From: Bacteroidota bacterium
GTDB taxonomy: Bacteria; Bacteroidota; UBA10030; UBA6906
Assembly (NCBI GenBank): GCA_016844425.1
Contig: JAERML010000202.1
Location: 1 to 8,011, forward strand
Length of the DNA: 8,011 nucleotides
Reading direction: 5' to 3'
Below are positions 6,853-8,011 of this stretch, in pieces. The position numbers and the translations under genes are program-made. A model generated the notes under the pieces. That model searched no databases and was not told the origin of the DNA. It was given only the letters and a program-made list of their open reading frames with translations. Numbering within the stretch: the stretch's first letter is position 1; the number at the start of each line of letters is the position of its first letter.

Positions 6853-6990
6853 AAGGTCGCCATCTGTCGGGTTCTCAATCTTGATGACCTCTGCCCCCAG
6901 CAAGGAGAGATGGAGTGTGGCAAAGGGCCCGGAGAGGACGTTCGTCAGATCCAGGATTCGTATGCCGTCAATGATTTTTTCTTTGGTCAT
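6760..6990 (-). CDS. CoA-transferase, N-terminal fragment (76 residues)
   Basis: It starts at the ATG at 6990 ([15 protein letters not shown]) and matches the family opening through MGTSFLA at residue 67. It then leaves the family sequence for nine unrelated residues (HASLAMSRS) and stops at 6760-6762. The point where it stops making sense is the junction between the two 62-bp repeat copies. The stretch from about residue 56 onward ([12 protein letters not shown]) is encoded a second time, in the other frame, at the start of the C-terminal fragment. The frame stays open upstream of 6990 but there it covers the lyase gene and is not family-like. Confidence 0.75.
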   Translation of the reverse strand: MTKEKIIDGIRILDLTNVLSGPFATLHLSLLGAEVIKIENPTDGDLARKLGNVPELNEQLMGTSFLAHASLAMSRS

Positions 6991-7003
6991 GACCGTTATT
7001 CCA

Positions 7004-7096
7004 CTACACTGACGCGGGCTCGGGAATCGCCCCCACCTTATAAATCGTACCCGGCATCTCCCGGCCAAAAAACCTGCTGACGTTGGCGGCAATACC
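7004..7096 (-). other. Out-of-frame C-terminal tail of the HMG-CoA-lyase-family gene
   Basis: In the frame one base shifted from the open lyase frame, 30 codons read [16 protein letters not shown] and continue to PEPASV before a TAG at 7004-7006. This resembles the (T)GI... start of the last helices in HMG-CoA-lyase relatives. It would bring the protein to about 297 residues, the usual family length, and would place the stop 13 bp before the CoA-transferase start. It is evidently the natural end of the lyase gene, separated by a frameshift between about 7097 and the six-A run at 7067-7072. Confidence 0.75.
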
Positions 7097-7895
7097 GCAT
7101 ATCCATTCGTTGCAGCATATGGACGAGATCCTCTGTGCACACGTTGCCGCCTGCGATCTTCGTGAAGGTGCAACCACCGAGTCCTGCCACCGACGACTCG
7201 AAGTACTTCACGCCCACCTTCATCGCAGCGTATGAGTTCGCCAGCGCGAGACCGTAGGTGTTGTGAAAGTGGCATGCGCATTCCACACCGTCGTCGAATT
7301 CCATAACGCCGTTGAACATCTTCTCGACACGGTCCGGCGTTGCGTGACCTGCAGTATCGGCAAGACTGATGTTCCGGAGTCCGGCTTCAAGAAACTGCTC
7401 CACGATCTTCATGACTCTCTCTTGCGGGACATTTCCCTCATACCCGCACCCGAACGCAGACTGCACAGAGACCTGAACCTTCCTCCTTGCTGAGACCGCG
7501 TCCCTCGCGATGGCAATGATCCTGTCTGTTGCCTCGCCGACCGACATTCCGGTGTTCTTCCGGCTATGGGTCTCGCTTGCGGAGACACCCATACAGAGCA
7601 TCTCTACACCCGAAGCCAGCCCGCGGTCCAGTCCTTTTTCGTTGAGCAGGAGGGCAGAGATGGTGACGCGATCTGGCTTCATGCCGGGTGCCAGGAAGTG
7701 CTTCACCAGTTCGTCCGTCGCTGCCATCTGTGGGACTTTTGTTGGGTGGACGAACGAGCCAACCTGGATGATATCCACACCGGCATCGATGAGTCCTTCA
7801 ATCCATCTTACCTTTTGCTCGACAGGTACAAGCATCTTCTCCATCTGAAGCCCATCCCGGGGCCCCACTTCGTGGATCAAGATCTCACTGTTCAT
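7038..7895 (-). CDS. HMG-CoA-lyase-family enzyme (possible citramalyl-CoA lyase), C-terminus frameshifted
   Basis: A DRE-TIM-fold metal-dependent lyase. The first 266 residues follow the family: [10 protein letters not shown] at 8-17 with the metal/catalytic Arg13-Asp14, [14 protein letters not shown] at 45-58, [10 protein letters not shown] at 145-154, [11 protein letters not shown] at 177-187, the HxH metal ligands His209 and His211 in CHFHNT, and [14 protein letters not shown] at 238-251 with the active-site loop Cys242. After [11 protein letters not shown] the frame runs into a Cys/Arg/Gln-rich, non-family tail (residues 267-285), while the expected tail lies in another frame. Family members cleave 3-hydroxy-acyl-CoAs to acetyl-CoA plus a keto acid. 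The CoA-transferase next door suggests (R)-citramalyl-CoA (products acetyl-CoA and pyruvate) rather than HMG-CoA, as in Chloroflexus. The start has AGGTG about five bases upstream and lies 30 bp after the LeuB-like gene. The enzyme may be impaired as written; HMG-CoA lyase is the main alternative. Confidence 0.88.
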   Translation of the reverse strand: MNSEILIHEVGPRDGLQMEKMLVPVEQKVRWIEGLIDAGVDIIQVGSFVHPTKVPQMAATDELVKHFLAPGMKPDRVTISALLLNEKGLDRGLASGVEMLCMGVSASETHSRKNTGMSVGEATDRIIAIARDAVSARRKVQVSVQSAFGCGYEGNVPQERVMKIVEQFLEAGLRNISLADTAGHATPDRVEKMFNGVMEFDDGVECACHFHNTYGLALANSYAAMKVGVKYFESSVAGLGGCTFTKIAGGNVCTEDLVHMLQRMDMRYCRQRQQVFWPGDAGYDL

Positions 7896-7925
7896 TGGAA
7901 CACCTTTTTGCTCATGTACTTCACG

Positions 7926-8011
7926 TTAGTCCGGGAGGTGCGCTGCAATTGCTTCCGCCATCTCCATCGTGGAGTTGTTGCCGCCCATATCGTAGGTGCG
8001 GACCTTCCCCT
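7926..8011 (-). CDS. Isopropylmalate/isocitrate dehydrogenase family (LeuB-like), C-terminal end only
   Basis: Only the last 27 codons are visible, ending in a TAA at 7926-7928. They read through VRTYDMGG, then NNSTMEMAEAIAAHLPD. This matches the well-known ending of the beta-hydroxyacid oxidative decarboxylase family (3-isopropylmalate, NAD-isocitrate, homoisocitrate and tartrate dehydrogenases), where a T-x-D-(L/M)-GG motif precedes a T-x-E-(M)-A-x-A-(I) helix. The family oxidises a 2R,3S-hydroxy acid and releases CO2. The substrate cannot be told from this fragment. Because it sits 30 bp upstream of the lyase gene and in the same cluster as LeuCD-like subunits, a 3-methylmalate/isopropylmalate-type role is plausible, but NAD-isocitrate dehydrogenase fits the visible residues equally well. 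Confidence 0.75.
   Translation of the reverse strand, partial: GKVRTYDMGGNNSTMEMAEAIAAHLPD

Larger units (their letters stand above)
5726..6990 (-). pseudogene. Class III (CaiB/BaiF) CoA-transferase, frame broken by a 62-bp tandem duplication
   Basis: Two overlapping reading frames together encode one class III CoA-transferase. The family moves CoA between carboxylic acids; members act on formate/oxalate, carnitine, benzylsuccinate, citramalate and itaconate. The N-terminal piece (start 6990) carries [18 protein letters not shown] and the [11 protein letters not shown] motif. The C-terminal piece carries [17 protein letters not shown], the catalytic-Asp motif PVCDTVGG and [15 protein letters not shown]. 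Removing one repeat copy restores a protein of 400 residues, the normal family length, with the catalytic Asp near residue 174. The start lies 13 bp after the end of the lyase tail if that gene's frame is repaired. As written, translation stops after 76 residues. All family motifs survive, so the break is recent or artefactual. By context the likely substrate is citramalate or a related C5 acid, which is inference only. Confidence 0.88.

Noticed and set aside
5744..7012. Long plus-strand open frame (422 codons) opposite the CoA-transferase
   Set aside because: It is an antisense shadow. It even contains the 62-bp repeat twice as repeated peptide text, and it has no recognisable family features.
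7038..7097. Programmed frameshifting as an explanation for the lyase tail
   Set aside because: No slippery heptamer with a following stem is apparent at the likely switch point; a mutation or sequencing indel is simpler, although the A6 run at 7067-7072 keeps a homopolymer error possible.

Overview
The window is a stretch of bacterial chromosome with a GC content that looks to be in the mid-50s. Every supportable gene lies on the minus strand, so transcription runs from the high to the low coordinates. Lipoprotein and Tat-type export signals, a HemN-type anaerobic haem enzyme and a periplasmic murein-peptide gene pair point to a Gram-negative bacterium. The style of several proteins suggests the Bacteroidota/Ignavibacteriota (FCB) area, but this is an impression and not a demonstrated assignment.

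Right part (8011 down to 3887): a tightly spaced metabolic cluster. It begins with the last 27 residues of an isopropylmalate/isocitrate dehydrogenase-family protein (LeuB-like). An HMG-CoA-lyase-family enzyme, a class III (CaiB/BaiF) CoA-transferase, and the large and small subunits of a LeuCD-type aconitase-family hydro-lyase follow. Taken together, these could join pyruvate + acetyl-CoA, through (R)-citramalyl-CoA, (R)-citramalate, citraconate and 3-methylmalate, to 2-oxobutyrate. This is an inference from family chemistry and from the gene set.

Two neighbouring genes of this cluster are damaged as written. The CoA-transferase frame is broken by a 62-bp near-perfect tandem duplication (6729-6852). 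The lyase loses its frame about 30 codons before its expected C-terminus, and the natural tail is readable in another frame (7096-7004). Everything else in both genes, including the catalytic residues, is intact. The lesions are therefore either very recent or an assembly/sequencing artefact.

Middle part (3859 to 3143): two small genes closely downstream of leuD and probably co-transcribed with it. One encodes a 70-residue helical protein with an ExxH motif like a ferritin/rubrerythrin half. The other encodes an OsmC-family protein that keeps both redox cysteines. Together they look like an oxidative-stress appendix to the metabolic operon.

Left part (2959 to 1): after a 183-bp gap comes hemN (oxygen-independent coproporphyrinogen III oxidase). 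After a further 134 bp come a lipoprotein NlpC/P60 peptidase and, overlapping it by 11 bp, the start of a Tat-exported dipeptide epimerase of the enolase superfamily. The last two fit a salvage route for murein peptides, comparable in logic to Bacillus ykfC/ykfB. No RNA genes, CRISPR arrays, insertion sequences or prophage genes were seen, and no gap between genes exceeds 300 bases.
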